From Gemmobacter fulvus (lineage in GTDB: Bacteria; Pseudomonadota; Alphaproteobacteria; Rhodobacterales; Rhodobacteraceae): a stretch of DNA of 64,000 nucleotides. The position numbers and the translations under genes are program-made. Below are positions 25,146 through 33,726 of this stretch, in pieces (position 1 is the first letter of the stretch; every line of letters starts with the position of its first letter). The notes beneath the pieces were generated by a model. The model did not search any database, had not been told where the DNA came from, and saw only the letters and a program-made list of their open reading frames with translations. The stretch spans positions 2,261,501 through 2,325,500 of the forward strand of contig NZ_CP076361.1 in NCBI RefSeq assembly GCF_018798885.1, given 5' to 3'.

Positions 25146-26554
25146 CCATGCAGGGCCATACCGGACTGACCGCCACCACCATCGCCGTCACCAGCCCGTT
25201 TGACGGCCGGCTGGTCGGCACCGTCGATCAGACCCCCGCCACCGCCATCGACAGCCTGTTGCAGCGCGCCGAGGCGGGTCGTCGGGCGGCGCAGCAGCTT
25301 CCCCGCCACCGTCGCGCCGCAATCCTCGAAGGTGCGGCCACGCTTGTGGCGCAGGATCAGGAGGCCTTTGCCCGGCTGATCAGCGCCGAGGCGGGCAAGA
25401 CGATCCGGCAGGCCCGCAAGGAGGTGCTGCGCTGCATCAACACGCTCCGCCTGTCGTCCGAAGAGGCCAAGCGGGGCGGCGGCGAGATCATCCCCTTTGA
25501 CGCCTTCGCAGGGTCGGAGCGGCGACAGGGCTGGTTCACCCGCGAACCGCTGGGTATCATCGTCGCCATCACCCCGTTCAATGATCCGCTGAACCTTGTG
25601 GCGCACAAGCTTGGCCCGGCCATCGCCGGGGGCAATGCGGTGCTGCTGAAACCGTCGGAGCTTGCGCCTTTGTCGGCATTGCGGCTGGTCGAGGCCCTGC
25701 GGGCGGCAGGGCTGCCCGAGGATGTGGTGGTGCCGGTGGTCGGCGGTGCCGATCTGGGTCATGCGCTTGTCGCGGCCCGTGCAGCGCGCATGGTGTCCTT
25801 CACCGGCGGGTTCCGCACCGGCGAGGCGATTGCCGCAGCGGCGGGGCTGAAGCGGCTGGCGATGGATCTGGGCGGCAATGCCCCGGTGATCGTCATGGCC
25901 GATGCCGATCTGGCGGTGGCGGTGGAAAGCTGCGTGTCGGGGGCCTTCTGGGCGGCGGGGCAGAACTGCATCGGTACCCAACGCATCCTGATCGAACGCG
26001 CGGTCTATGACACCTTCCGCGACGCCTTTGTTGCGGCTACGGCGGCGCTGGTTGCGGGCGATCCGGCCCAGGAGACGACCGATGTCGGCCCGATGATCAC
26101 CGAACAGGCCGCCTTGCGGGCCGAAGCCACGGTGGCCGAGGCGGTGGCACAGGGCGCGCGGGTTCTGGCGGGCCATGTGCGCTGGGGCTCGGTCTATCAC
26201 CCGACGGTGCTGGAGGCGGTGCCACATGCGGCGCGGCTCTGGTCCGAAGAAATCTTTGCGCCGGTGGTCACGCTGGAGCCGTTCGATGGTTTCGATGCGG
26301 CGATGGACATGGCCAATGCCATCGAGTTCAGCCTGCATGCCGGCATCTTCACCCGCAACCTGGACCTTGCACTGGAGGCCGCGTCGCGGATCGAGGCGGG
26401 CGGGGTGATGATCAACGATTCCTCGGACTACCGCTTTGATGCGATGCCGTTCGGCGGCTTCAAATACGGCAGTCTCGGGCGGGAGGGCGTGCGCTTTGCC
26501 TATGAAGAGATGACCCAGCCGAAAGTCACCTGCATCAACCGCGGGCAGGCTTGA
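25142..26554 (+). CDS. Aldehyde dehydrogenase (PhnY/lactaldehyde-like)
   Basis: A 470-residue NAD(P)-dependent aldehyde dehydrogenase. The start at 25142 makes an ATGA overlap with the preceding stop; the frame is open further upstream but only as a shadow. The catalytic cysteine is Cys276 in GQNCIGTQR. The general-base position, normally Glu in ELGG, is Asp242 in MDLGGN, with the canonical 34-residue spacing to the cysteine. [23 protein letters not shown] is the cofactor-site segment. In this context the most economical substrate is aspartate semialdehyde made by the coupled dehydrogenase, giving aspartate; related enzymes also oxidise phosphonoacetaldehyde or lactaldehyde. Confidence 0.88.
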   Translation: MTMQGHTGLTATTIAVTSPFDGRLVGTVDQTPATAIDSLLQRAEAGRRAAQQLPRHRRAAILEGAATLVAQDQEAFARLISAEAGKTIRQARKEVLRCINTLRLSSEEAKRGGGEIIPFDAFAGSERRQGWFTREPLGIIVAITPFNDPLNLVAHKLGPAIAGGNAVLLKPSELAPLSALRLVEALRAAGLPEDVVVPVVGGADLGHALVAARAARMVSFTGGFRTGEAIAAAAGLKRLAMDLGGNAPVIVMADADLAVAVESCVSGAFWAAGQNCIGTQRILIERAVYDTFRDAFVAATAALVAGDPAQETTDVGPMITEQAALRAEATVAEAVAQGARVLAGHVRWGSVYHPTVLEAVPHAARLWSEEIFAPVVTLEPFDGFDAAMDMANAIEFSLHAGIFTRNLDLALEAASRIEAGGVMINDSSDYRFDAMPFGGFKYGSLGREGVRFAYEEMTQPKVTCINRGQA

Positions 26555-26644
26555 GGCCCCGGCGCAAAACCCGGTCCGGCCCGCAGAACCTGCGGCGCCG
26601 GACTTGCCCAAGCCGACGGGGCCTGATAAACACAGCCCCGCGTG

Positions 26645-26719
26645 GCCCCTATAGCACAGCGGTAGTGCAGCAGTTTTGTAAACTGAAGGTCGGGAGTTCA
26701 AATCTCTCTGGGGGCACCA
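26645..26719 (+). tRNA. tRNA-Thr (anticodon UGU)
   Basis: A 75-base tRNA with CCA encoded. The 7-bp acceptor stem is GCCCCTA with TGGGGGC, the D arm is GCAC/GTGC, the anticodon loop is TTTGTAA (anticodon TGT), the T arm is GGGAG/CTCTC, and A is the discriminator base. Position 27-43 is a G-A mismatch at the top of the anticodon stem. The gene stands alone between the aldehyde dehydrogenase and serB. Confidence 0.93.
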
Positions 26720-26868
26720 TCCATCCCGCAAGCCACGTTGGATCCTGCCGCGACCCGTCTTGCCAATGCGCGCGACGGGGTGGCGATGGCGAAAAAATTG
26801 CCGTATGCGGCGATCGACAGACTGTTGCAAAGCCCTGATCCTCGATCCCCAATCGGAACCTCTGCCCT

Positions 26869-27744
26869 ATGTTTATCGCCACGCTGCTGACCGCCCCCGC
26901 GCGCCCCGTGCTGGACCGTGCCACCGTCGAATCGCTGCGCAATGCCTGGGGCGGCGGCGATGCCGTCTGGCTTGATCCCGGCATCGCCGCCGAGATTGCC
27001 TTGCCCGCGCTGCCGCCGAACCGTTGGGACGTATGGCAGGGCTTGCAGGCGCAGGGCATTGATCTGGTGGTGCAGCAAGCTGCCGGGCGCAAGAAGCGCC
27101 TGCTGATCGCGGATATGGACAGCACCATGATCCAGCAGGAATGTATTGACGAGCTGGCCGATGAGGCGGGCGTCGGGGCCTATGTGGCCGATATCACCAA
27201 ACGCGCCATGAACGGCGAGCTGGATTTCGAGGAGGCCCTGCGCGAGCGGGTCGGGCTGCTGAAAGGCCTGTCCGAGGCGGTGATCGACCGCGTGTATCAG
27301 GACCGCATCACCTTCATGCCCGGGGGCAAGGCGCTGCTGGCAACGATGAAGGCGCAGGGCGGTTATGCGGCGCTGGTGTCGGGCGGGTTCACCGCCTTCA
27401 CCAGCCGCGTGGCTGCCGCCTTGGGCTTTGATGAGCACCGGGCCAATACCCTTCATGCCACGGATGGCACGCTGACCGGCACGGTGGGCGTGCCGATCCT
27501 GGGCAAACAGGCCAAGCTGGATGCGCTGGAAGAGATTTCGGCCCGTCTGGGCATCACCCCGGATCAGGCGATGGCGGTGGGCGACGGGGCCAATGATCTG
27601 GCGATGCTCAACCGTGCCGGGGCGGGGGTGGCGCTGCACGCCAAACCTTCGGTCGCGGCGCAATGCGAGATCCGCATCAACCATGGCGATCTGACGGCGC
27701 TGCTTTATCTGCAAGGTTATGCCCGGTCGGAGTTCGTCGCGTGA
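26869..27744 (+). CDS. serB: Phosphoserine phosphatase
   Basis: A 291-residue HAD-family phosphatase that makes serine from O-phosphoserine. The nucleophile motif is ADMDST with Asp82 and Asp84, motif II is LVSGGFTAF, and motif III/IV is GDGANDLAML near residue 245. The N-terminal 75 residues form the small extra domain found in alphaproteobacterial SerB. The stop overlaps the next gene's GTG start (GTGA), coupling it to a GNAT acetyltransferase. Confidence 0.95.
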   Translation: MFIATLLTAPARPVLDRATVESLRNAWGGGDAVWLDPGIAAEIALPALPPNRWDVWQGLQAQGIDLVVQQAAGRKKRLLIADMDSTMIQQECIDELADEAGVGAYVADITKRAMNGELDFEEALRERVGLLKGLSEAVIDRVYQDRITFMPGGKALLATMKAQGGYAALVSGGFTAFTSRVAAALGFDEHRANTLHATDGTLTGTVGVPILGKQAKLDALEEISARLGITPDQAMAVGDGANDLAMLNRAGAGVALHAKPSVAAQCEIRINHGDLTALLYLQGYARSEFVA

Positions 27745-28217
27745 TCGTCCGCCCGGCTGTGCCCGGTGACGCCGCCGCCATGGCCGATCTGCTGAATCGG
27801 ATCATCGCCATTGGCGGCACCACGGCGCATGAGCGGCCGTTTTCGGCGCAGGACATTGACCACCACTATATCTCGGGCGCAGCGGTCATTTGCTGTCATG
27901 TGGCCGAAGATCAGGGTCTGATCGGTTTTCAGTCGGTCGAGGGCCACGCCGCCCTGCCGGAAGGCTGGGGCGATATCGGCACTTTCGTCGATCCGCAATG
28001 CCAGCGCAGCGGGGCCGGGGCTGCACTGTTTGCGGCCACACAGACCGCCTGCCGGGCCGCCGGTCTTGTGGCGATCAACGCTACGATCCGTGCCGACAAT
28101 GCGCCGGGCCTTGGCTATTACGCCCGGCGCGGCTTTGTCGATCATGCGACGGACCCGGCGTTCGCACTGTCGGATGGCCGGGTAGTGGGGCGGATCTCGC
28201 GGCATTTCCGGCTCTGA
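27741..28217 (+). CDS. GNAT-family N-acetyltransferase
   Basis: A 158-residue GNAT protein starting at GTG 27741, which overlaps the serB stop by four bases. The sequence begins MIVRPAVPGDAAAMADLLNRII, the usual first strand and helix. The acetyl-CoA loop is CQRSGAGAALF near residues 87-97, and the C-terminal part has NAPGLGYYARRGF. The acceptor is unknown; related small GNAT proteins detoxify amino acid analogues such as phosphinothricin. Confidence 0.88.
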   Translation: MIVRPAVPGDAAAMADLLNRIIAIGGTTAHERPFSAQDIDHHYISGAAVICCHVAEDQGLIGFQSVEGHAALPEGWGDIGTFVDPQCQRSGAGAALFAATQTACRAAGLVAINATIRADNAPGLGYYARRGFVDHATDPAFALSDGRVVGRISRHFRL

Positions 28218-28245
28218 AAGCCTGTCCGCAGCAAGAGGCAGTGTG

Positions 28246-29004
28246 ATGTTTGAAGTCTCCTATGAACTGGCGGCGATGCTGATTGCCGCGGCCTTTGCGG
28301 CGGGGTTTGTCGATTCCATTGCCGGGGGCGGCGGGCTGATCACCCTGCCTGCCTTGCTGCTGGCCGGGGCCTCGCCGGTTCAGGCGCTGTCGACCAACAA
28401 GGTGCAGGGAACCTTCGGGGCGGCGACGGCGGCGGTCAGCTATGCGCTGGCCGGGCATGTGGAGCCGCGCCGCCAGATCGGGGCGGCTGCGGTTGCCTTC
28501 GCGGCGGGATGTCTGGGCGCGCTTGCCGTCAGCATCGTTCCGACCGAGGGCCTGCGCTATGCGCTGCCGGTGATCCTGATCGGCATTGCGCTGTTTTTCG
28601 CGCTCAAACCCGGGCTGAGCGATCAGGACCGGGTGGCGCGCCTGACGCCGACCTTGTTCACCGCCTTTGTGGTGCCGCTGATTGCCGCCTATGACGGGCT
28701 GATCGGGCCGGGGGCCGGGGCTTTCTACATGATCGGGTTTGTCATGCTGGCGGGCTATGGTGTGCTGAAAGCCACGGCCCATACCAAGCTGCTGAACCTT
28801 GCCTCCAACCTTGGCGGGTTGCTGATCTTTGCCGCGCAGGGCGCGCCGTGGTGGGCCATCGGCCTTGCCATGGGGGTGGCACAGATTGCGGGCGCACGGA
28901 TCGGCTCGCGGCTGGCCATGCGCATCGGGGCCAGGGTGATCAAGCCGCTTCTGGTGCTGACCTCGACCGCGCTGGCGCTGCGCCTGATCTGGCAGATGAT
29001 CTGA
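28246..29004 (+). CDS. TSUP (TauE/SafE) family membrane exporter
   Basis: A 252-residue polytopic protein with about eight hydrophobic segments and the internal duplication of the TauE/SafE family; GFVDSIAGGGGLITLPALLLAG near residues 20-41 and PGAGAFYMIGFVML in the second half are diagnostic. The family exports sulfite, sulfoacetate or other organic anions. The start is ATG 28246, seven bases after AAGAGG; a GTG three bases earlier is less likely. It converges on chrR with an 18-base gap. Confidence 0.9.
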   Translation: MFEVSYELAAMLIAAAFAAGFVDSIAGGGGLITLPALLLAGASPVQALSTNKVQGTFGAATAAVSYALAGHVEPRRQIGAAAVAFAAGCLGALAVSIVPTEGLRYALPVILIGIALFFALKPGLSDQDRVARLTPTLFTAFVVPLIAAYDGLIGPGAGAFYMIGFVMLAGYGVLKATAHTKLLNLASNLGGLLIFAAQGAPWWAIGLAMGVAQIAGARIGSRLAMRIGARVIKPLLVLTSTALALRLIWQMI

Positions 29005-29022
29005 CCATCCGCCTGCGCCCCG

Positions 29023-29664
29023 TCAGATGCGGAAGAGCGGTTGCAGCAGCCGGGGGATCATGCCGGTAAACCGCAGCGGCGCATCGGTTGCGGCAAGGCA
29101 GATGCAATCCTGACCCGGCTCTGCCACCGGGGTATGTTCCAGCTCTTCATTCGCGATTTCCAGATCTCCGGGGCCGAAGCGGTCGGTTGCATCGCTGAAA
29201 GCGCCTTGCAGCACCAGCGTCAGTTCGGTGCCGCGATGGCCGTGATCGGGCACGGCCTGCCCGGCGGGAATGAACAGCAGCCGCGCCGTTGCGCTGCGCC
29301 CGGTCGGCAGGATGGCCTGCCGCACCCCCATGCCCAGCGGACGCCACTTCACCGCTGCCAGATCGCCGCCGACGTAATCCTGCAACGGTTGCGGAAACAG
29401 GCCGCGCGGCGGGCGGGCCGCAGGCGCGGACGCGGGCGGCTGCCCCGCAATGCGCGCCATGCAGGCCTCCAGACTGTCGCCGGCAAGTTGGGCCTGACAG
29501 GTGTCCAGCATCGCGCCGCCCAGCGCATCATAGGCCCCCAGCCGCGCGCGGCAGTCATCACAGAGCGACAGATGCGTGGCCAGCACGAGGTTGAACGCCT
29601 CGGGCAACTGGCCTGCGGAATAGGCCATCAACAGGGCATCGGATACATGGTGGCGGATGGTCAT
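29023..29664 (-). CDS. chrR: ChrR anti-sigma factor
   Basis: A 213-residue zinc-binding anti-sigma factor with a cupin C-terminal domain. The N-terminal zinc ligands of Rhodobacter sphaeroides ChrR, His6, His31, Cys35 and Cys38, fall at exactly those numbers here. The cupin residues His141, His143, Glu147 and His177 and the Cys187/Cys189 pair are also at the same numbers. ChrR binds RpoE in the cytoplasm and releases it when singlet oxygen is present. The frame is open upstream to 30066, but the start at 29664 is required by this match. The gene begins 14 bases after the rpoE stop. Confidence 0.96.
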   Translation of the reverse strand: MTIRHHVSDALLMAYSAGQLPEAFNLVLATHLSLCDDCRARLGAYDALGGAMLDTCQAQLAGDSLEACMARIAGQPPASAPAARPPRGLFPQPLQDYVGGDLAAVKWRPLGMGVRQAILPTGRSATARLLFIPAGQAVPDHGHRGTELTLVLQGAFSDATDRFGPGDLEIANEELEHTPVAEPGQDCICLAATDAPLRFTGMIPRLLQPLFRI

Positions 29665-29678
29665 GGTCGTCTCTTGCC

Positions 29679-30218
29679 TCAGCTCATCTGCAGGCGCAGT
29701 CGGTCCAGCGCCAGACGGATGCGGGATTTGATCGTGCCCAGCGGCAGACCGGTTTGCGTGGCGATTTCGGTATGGGTCAGATCCCCGAAATAGGCCTTTT
29801 CGATCAGGTCGCGCTGCGGTGGCGGCAGGCGAGCCAGCGCGGCACCCAGCCTTGCGGTGTCTTCGGCCATTTCCAGCACGGCCTGCTGATCCGGCTCCGG
29901 CTCTGGCCCCCAGGGCAGATCTTCCGGCTCCGGCCGTTTGGCGCGGCGCAGCGCGTCGATCCGGCGGTTGCGCGCGATGGTAAACACCCAGGTGGCCACC
30001 GAGGCGCGCGCCGGATCGAACAGATGCGCCTTCTGCCACAGCGTCGCCATCACATCCTGCGCACATTCCTCGGCCAGCGCATCAGATGCGCCGGATTTCA
30101 TCAGGAACCCCTTGATACGTGGTGCAAAATGCCGGAACAGCGCCGCAAAGGCAGCGCGATCCTGACGATCCCGCACCGCCAGAAGCAATGCCGTCCAGTC
30201 GTCGCCCGTTTCCGTCAC
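29679..30218 (-). CDS. rpoE: RpoE-type ECF sigma factor (singlet-oxygen response)
   Basis: A 179-residue group IV sigma factor (ChrR-linked). Region 2 contains FRHFAPRIKGFLMKSGASDALAEECAQDV and WVFTIARNRRIDALRR, and region 4 contains LPPPQRDLIEKAYFGDLTHTEIATQTGLPLGTIKSRIRLALDRLR. The start is put at GTG 30218 because it aligns residue for residue with the N-terminus of the R. sphaeroides protein as I remember it. An ATG at 30320 in the same frame would sit almost on the predicted promoter. The gene leads a two-gene rpoE-chrR operon preceded by a sigma-E-type promoter and is probably autoregulated. Confidence 0.95.
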   Translation of the reverse strand: MTETGDDWTALLLAVRDRQDRAAFAALFRHFAPRIKGFLMKSGASDALAEECAQDVMATLWQKAHLFDPARASVATWVFTIARNRRIDALRRAKRPEPEDLPWGPEPEPDQQAVLEMAEDTARLGAALARLPPPQRDLIEKAYFGDLTHTEIATQTGLPLGTIKSRIRLALDRLRLQMS

Positions 30219-30324
30219 TCGTTCCACGCCTTTTCGCCGTTTGATGCCGATGCGCAGAGCATAGGGGCCACGCAAGACGTGTGCATCCTGAATTTCCGGG
30301 CGGGCGGCAACGAGTATCATGGTC

Positions 30325-30353
30325 TGTATACGGCGGCGCGCGCGGCCGGATCA
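30325..30353 (-). promoter_or_regulatory. Sigma-E-type promoter of rpoE-chrR
   Basis: On the minus strand TGATCC (30353-30348) is followed by a 17-base spacer and TATACA (30330-30325). TGATCC is the -35 element of the R. sphaeroides RpoE regulon. Transcription would start near 30318, leaving about 100 bases of leader before the GTG of rpoE. Confidence 0.75.
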
Positions 30354-30376
30354 TCTGCTGCAACTTTTTATTGCAG

Positions 30377-30406
30377 TGATCCGTAAAGGGTTTTGCCGCG
30401 TAATCG
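30377..30406 (+). promoter_or_regulatory. Sigma-E-type promoter of the amine oxidase operon
   Basis: TGATCC (30377-30382), an 18-base spacer and TAATCG (30401-30406) precede the ATG at 30435 by 28 bases. The -35 is identical to that of the divergent rpoE promoter, so both operons should respond to RpoE. Confidence 0.75.
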
Positions 30407-30434
30407 TTTTGCACACCACAAGGACAGACACCGG

Positions 30435-31730
30435 ATGCCGTTTGAAATGCCCCCCGCCCCCCGCCGCCGCATCGCCGTGATCGGAGGCGGCATTTCAGGA
30501 ATGGCGGCGGCGCATCTGCTGGCGGATCAGGCAGAGGTGACGCTGTTCGAGGCGGCCCCGCGGCTTGGCGGCCATGCGCGCACCGTGATGGCGGGCAGGA
30601 ATGGTGATCAGCCGGTGGATACCGGCTTTATCGTGTTCAACAAGGTGAATTACCCGCATCTGACCCGGCTGTTCGACCGGCTGGAGGTGCCCTATACCGA
30701 AAGCAGGATGAGTTTTGGCGCGTCATTCGGCAGCGGTGCGCTGGAATACGGGCTGGCCGATCTGGGCACGCTGTTTGCGCAGAAGTGGCGGCTGGCCGAT
30801 CCGCGCTTTCTGCGCATGATCCGCGACATCGTGCATTTCAATGCCCATGCCGAAACCGCGCTGACCCATCCTGGCCTGACCATCGCCGAATTCCTGCGCG
30901 AGCTTGGCACCGGCGCGTGGTTCCGCGACCATTATCTGCTGCCGTTTTCGGGTGCGATCTGGTCGACCCCCTGTGCTGGTGTGATGGATTTTCCGGCCCA
31001 TGCGCTGATCAGTTTTTTCCGCAACCATGCGCTGATGAGCGCGGAGGGCCAGCACCAGTGGTATACCGTCAAGGGCGGCTCAGTGCAGTATGTGCAGCGG
31101 TTGCAGGCGCTGCTGCTGGATCAGGGGGTCCACCTGCGGCTTGGCTGTCCGATTGCCGCGGTGCGCCGCGCGCCGGGGGTGGAGTTGCGGCCCGAAGCTG
31201 GCGAATGGGAGGCGTTCGACGACGTGGTGTTTGCCACCCATTCGGACGACAGCCTGCGCCTGCTGGCCGATCCGACGCCCGCCGAACGTGCGGCACTGGC
31301 GGCGGTGTCCTATCAGCCGAACGAGGCGGTGCTGCATTGCGATGCGGCGCTGATGCCCAAGCGGCGCCGGGTCTGGTCAAGCTGGGTCTATGTCGAACCG
31401 AAAGGGCCGAAACCCGACCGCATCGCGCTCAGCTACTGGATGAACTCGTTGCAGCCGATCCCGCAGGAGGATCCGATGTTTGTGACGCTGAACGCCACGC
31501 AGCCGATCCGCGAGGACCGGATCTATGACAGTGTGACCTTCCGCCACCCGGTCTATGATCTGGCCGCCCTGAAGGCGCAGGATCAGGTGCGGGCGATGAA
31601 TGGCACCCGCGGCACATGGTTTTGCGGCGCATGGATGCGCAACGGCTTTCACGAGGATGGCTTTGCCAGCGCCGTGGATGTGGCGACGGCGATGGCGGCA
31701 CGCGATCCGCTGTCGATGGCCGCGGAATGA
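30435..31730 (+). CDS. FAD-dependent amine-oxidase-like protein, sigma-E operon
   Basis: A 431-residue flavoprotein with an N-terminal dinucleotide motif IAVIGGGISGMAAAHLLADQAEVTLFEA at about residues 12-40, then GGHARTV. It resembles the flavin amine oxidase/desaturase-like proteins linked to cyclopropane or furan fatty acid formation. From memory, the R. sphaeroides RSP_1091 operon begins with such a protein under RpoE control. It is the first gene of five overlapping genes behind a sigma-E promoter, so a role in modifying membrane fatty acids during singlet-oxygen stress is likely. The start at 30435 lies downstream of the promoter, while the longer frame would overlap it. Confidence 0.88.
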   Translation: MPFEMPPAPRRRIAVIGGGISGMAAAHLLADQAEVTLFEAAPRLGGHARTVMAGRNGDQPVDTGFIVFNKVNYPHLTRLFDRLEVPYTESRMSFGASFGSGALEYGLADLGTLFAQKWRLADPRFLRMIRDIVHFNAHAETALTHPGLTIAEFLRELGTGAWFRDHYLLPFSGAIWSTPCAGVMDFPAHALISFFRNHALMSAEGQHQWYTVKGGSVQYVQRLQALLLDQGVHLRLGCPIAAVRRAPGVELRPEAGEWEAFDDVVFATHSDDSLRLLADPTPAERAALAAVSYQPNEAVLHCDAALMPKRRRVWSSWVYVEPKGPKPDRIALSYWMNSLQPIPQEDPMFVTLNATQPIREDRIYDSVTFRHPVYDLAALKAQDQVRAMNGTRGTWFCGAWMRNGFHEDGFASAVDVATAMAARDPLSMAAE

Positions 31731-32476
31731 GCCGGGTCGATCATATCGCGGGGCAGACCTTCCACGGCCGCAAGGGCGCCGTGGCGAACAGCTTTCGATA
31801 TGGTGTGGATTATCTGCTGCTCGATCCCGAACGGGCGCAGGGGCCGGGGCTGTTTGCCCGCAACCGGCGCAAACTCGTCTCGGTCTGGGATCAGGATCAT
31901 GGCGGCGCGCCGGGGCAGGGGCGCGGTGTCATCTGGCTGCGCGAGGTTCTGGCGGCGCAGGGCCTGCCCGCGCCGCTGCGGGTCGAGCTGCTGGCCCAGC
32001 CGCGCATCCTTGGCCATGTGTTCAACCCGGTCAGCTTCTGGCTGGCCTATAGTGCCGAGGGGTTGCAGGCGGTCGTGGCCGAGGTGACCAATACCTATGG
32101 CGACCGCCATTCCTATCTGTGCCACCGCGCCGATCACGGCCTGATTACCCGCGAGGATGAGATCGTGGCGCGCAAGATCTTTCACGTCTCGCCGTTCCAG
32201 CCGGTCGAGGGCGACTATCGTTTTCGCTTTGACATCGGTGCGCAGCGCATCGGCATCTGGATCGACCACAGCCATGCGGGCGGCGGCATCTATACCAATC
32301 TGATCGGTCGGCGGGTGCCGCTGACCAATCTTGGCATCCTGCGCGCCTGCCTGCGCCGCCCCTTCGGGTCGCGGCGGGTGCTGGCGCTGATCCACTGGCA
32401 GGCGCTGAAACTGGCGCTGAAGGGGGCCGGGTTCCGCAATCGCCCCGCCCCGCCCGCTGACGAGATCAGCCGGTGA
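31727..32476 (+). CDS. DUF1365 family protein, sigma-E operon
   Basis: A 249-residue DUF1365 protein. FHGRKGAVANSFRYGVDYLLLD near residues 12-33, ILGHVFNPVSFWLAYS near 90 and KIFHVSPFQPVEGDYRF near 147 are characteristic. The family is found beside the flavin amine oxidase above and cyclopropane fatty acid synthase genes; a lipid-modification role is inferred from that. Its ATG overlaps the previous stop (ATGA) and its stop overlaps the next GTG (GTGA). Confidence 0.9.
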   Translation: MSRVDHIAGQTFHGRKGAVANSFRYGVDYLLLDPERAQGPGLFARNRRKLVSVWDQDHGGAPGQGRGVIWLREVLAAQGLPAPLRVELLAQPRILGHVFNPVSFWLAYSAEGLQAVVAEVTNTYGDRHSYLCHRADHGLITREDEIVARKIFHVSPFQPVEGDYRFRFDIGAQRIGIWIDHSHAGGGIYTNLIGRRVPLTNLGILRACLRRPFGSRRVLALIHWQALKLALKGAGFRNRPAPPADEISR

Positions 32477-33726
32477 CCGCCCTGCCGCTCCATCGCGCCG
32501 ATCCGGTGGGCTTGGGCCGTTGGTCGCTGTTTGCCGCGATGATCGCGGCGGCGGGTCTGCCGATCTATATCCATGCGCCCAAGGCCTATGTGGATGACTA
32601 TGGGCTGAGCCTTGGCGCCTTGGGACTGACGCTGGCCGGGCTGCGGCTGCTCGATGTGGTGCAGGATCCGGCACTTGGCTGGCTGGCCGAGCGGACACGG
32701 GCGCGGCGCGGCGCGATGGTGGCGGGGGCGGGCGCGCTGATGGCCCTTGCGATGCTGGCGCTGTTTGCAGTGCCGCCGCCGGTTGCGCCGCTTTTGTGGT
32801 TCGCGCTGAGCCTGACCGCGCTATTCAGCGCCTTCTCCTTCCTCAGCATCGCCTTTTATGCCGAAGGCGTAGCCAAGGCCGCAGATCTGGGGCCGGGCGG
32901 GCATTTGCGACTGGCGGGATGGCGCGAGGCCGGGGCGCTGGCCGGGATCTGCACCGCCGCCGTGGCCCCGGTGGCTCTGGCGCAGATCAGTGACCGGCCC
33001 TTTGCCGTGTTTGCCGCAGGGTTTGCGCTGTTGGCCGGGCTTTCGGTCTGGGCGATGCGGCGGCAATGGCGCGGGGCGGTGTCGGGTGCCACCGCGTTCG
33101 GGCCGCTGCTGCGGGTGGCGGCGGTGCGGCGGCTGTTGCTGCTGGCGCTGGTGAATGCGGCCCCGGCGGCGGTCAGTTCCACCCTGTTCCTGTTCTTTGT
33201 GGAGAGCCGCCTTGACGCGCCGGGGGCCGAAGGGCCGCTGCTCTTGCTGTTTTTCCTGTGCGCCGCGCTGTCGGCCCCGGTCTGGAGCCATCTTGCCCGG
33301 CGCATCGGCGCGAAATCGGCGCTGCTGTCGGGCATGGTGCTGGCCATCCTGTCGTTTGGTGGGGCGCTGGCTCTGGGGGCAGGCGATGTGCTGCTGTTTG
33401 CGCTGATATGCGCCGCCTCGGGCGCTGCGATCGGGGCCGATCTGGTGCTGTTGCCCGCACTTTTCGCGCGGGAGCTGGCGCGGCTGGGGCAGGGCGAGGC
33501 GGCAGGCTTCGGCCTGTGGTCCTTTGTCTCGAAACTGTCGCTGGCGCTGGCCGCCGCCACGCTGCTGCCCATGCTGGAGGCGCAGGGCTTTGCGCCCGGT
33601 GCGGCCAATGATCCCGGCACATTGGCGCTGCTGGGGTTTTTATATGCCGGGGTGCCCTGCGGGCTGAAGCTGCTGTCGATTGCCCTGCTGTTGCGTCTGG
33701 ATCTGCCGGAGATGCGTGATGACTGA
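32473..33726 (+). CDS. GPH/MFS-type transporter, sigma-E operon
   Basis: A 417-residue polytopic protein with about twelve hydrophobic segments, resembling the glycoside-pentoside-hexuronide cation symporter group. The first loop contains LRLLDVVQDPALGWLAERTRARRG at about residues 55-78, the family's D-P-x-x-G region. It begins with GTG in a GTGA overlap. In this operon a lipid or lysolipid substrate is more likely than a sugar, but that is inference. Confidence 0.88.
   Translation: MTALPLHRADPVGLGRWSLFAAMIAAAGLPIYIHAPKAYVDDYGLSLGALGLTLAGLRLLDVVQDPALGWLAERTRARRGAMVAGAGALMALAMLALFAVPPPVAPLLWFALSLTALFSAFSFLSIAFYAEGVAKAADLGPGGHLRLAGWREAGALAGICTAAVAPVALAQISDRPFAVFAAGFALLAGLSVWAMRRQWRGAVSGATAFGPLLRVAAVRRLLLLALVNAAPAAVSSTLFLFFVESRLDAPGAEGPLLLLFFLCAALSAPVWSHLARRIGAKSALLSGMVLAILSFGGALALGAGDVLLFALICAASGAAIGADLVLLPALFARELARLGQGEAAGFGLWSFVSKLSLALAAATLLPMLEAQGFAPGAANDPGTLALLGFLYAGVPCGLKLLSIALLLRLDLPEMRDD

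Noticed and set aside
26645-26719. tRNA gene as an integration site
   Set aside because: No integrase gene, no repeated tRNA 3' end and no composition change were seen on either side.
24809-26830. A 673-residue minus-strand frame containing QRDLNSRPSVYKTAALPLCYRGH across the tRNA
   Set aside because: This is the familiar artefact of translating a tRNA gene in antisense. The frame is otherwise a shadow of the aldehyde dehydrogenase gene.
26649-27128. A minus-strand frame with PPERFELPTFSLQNCCTTAVL
   Set aside because: Antisense tRNA artefact again; it also overlaps serB, which has complete catalytic motifs.
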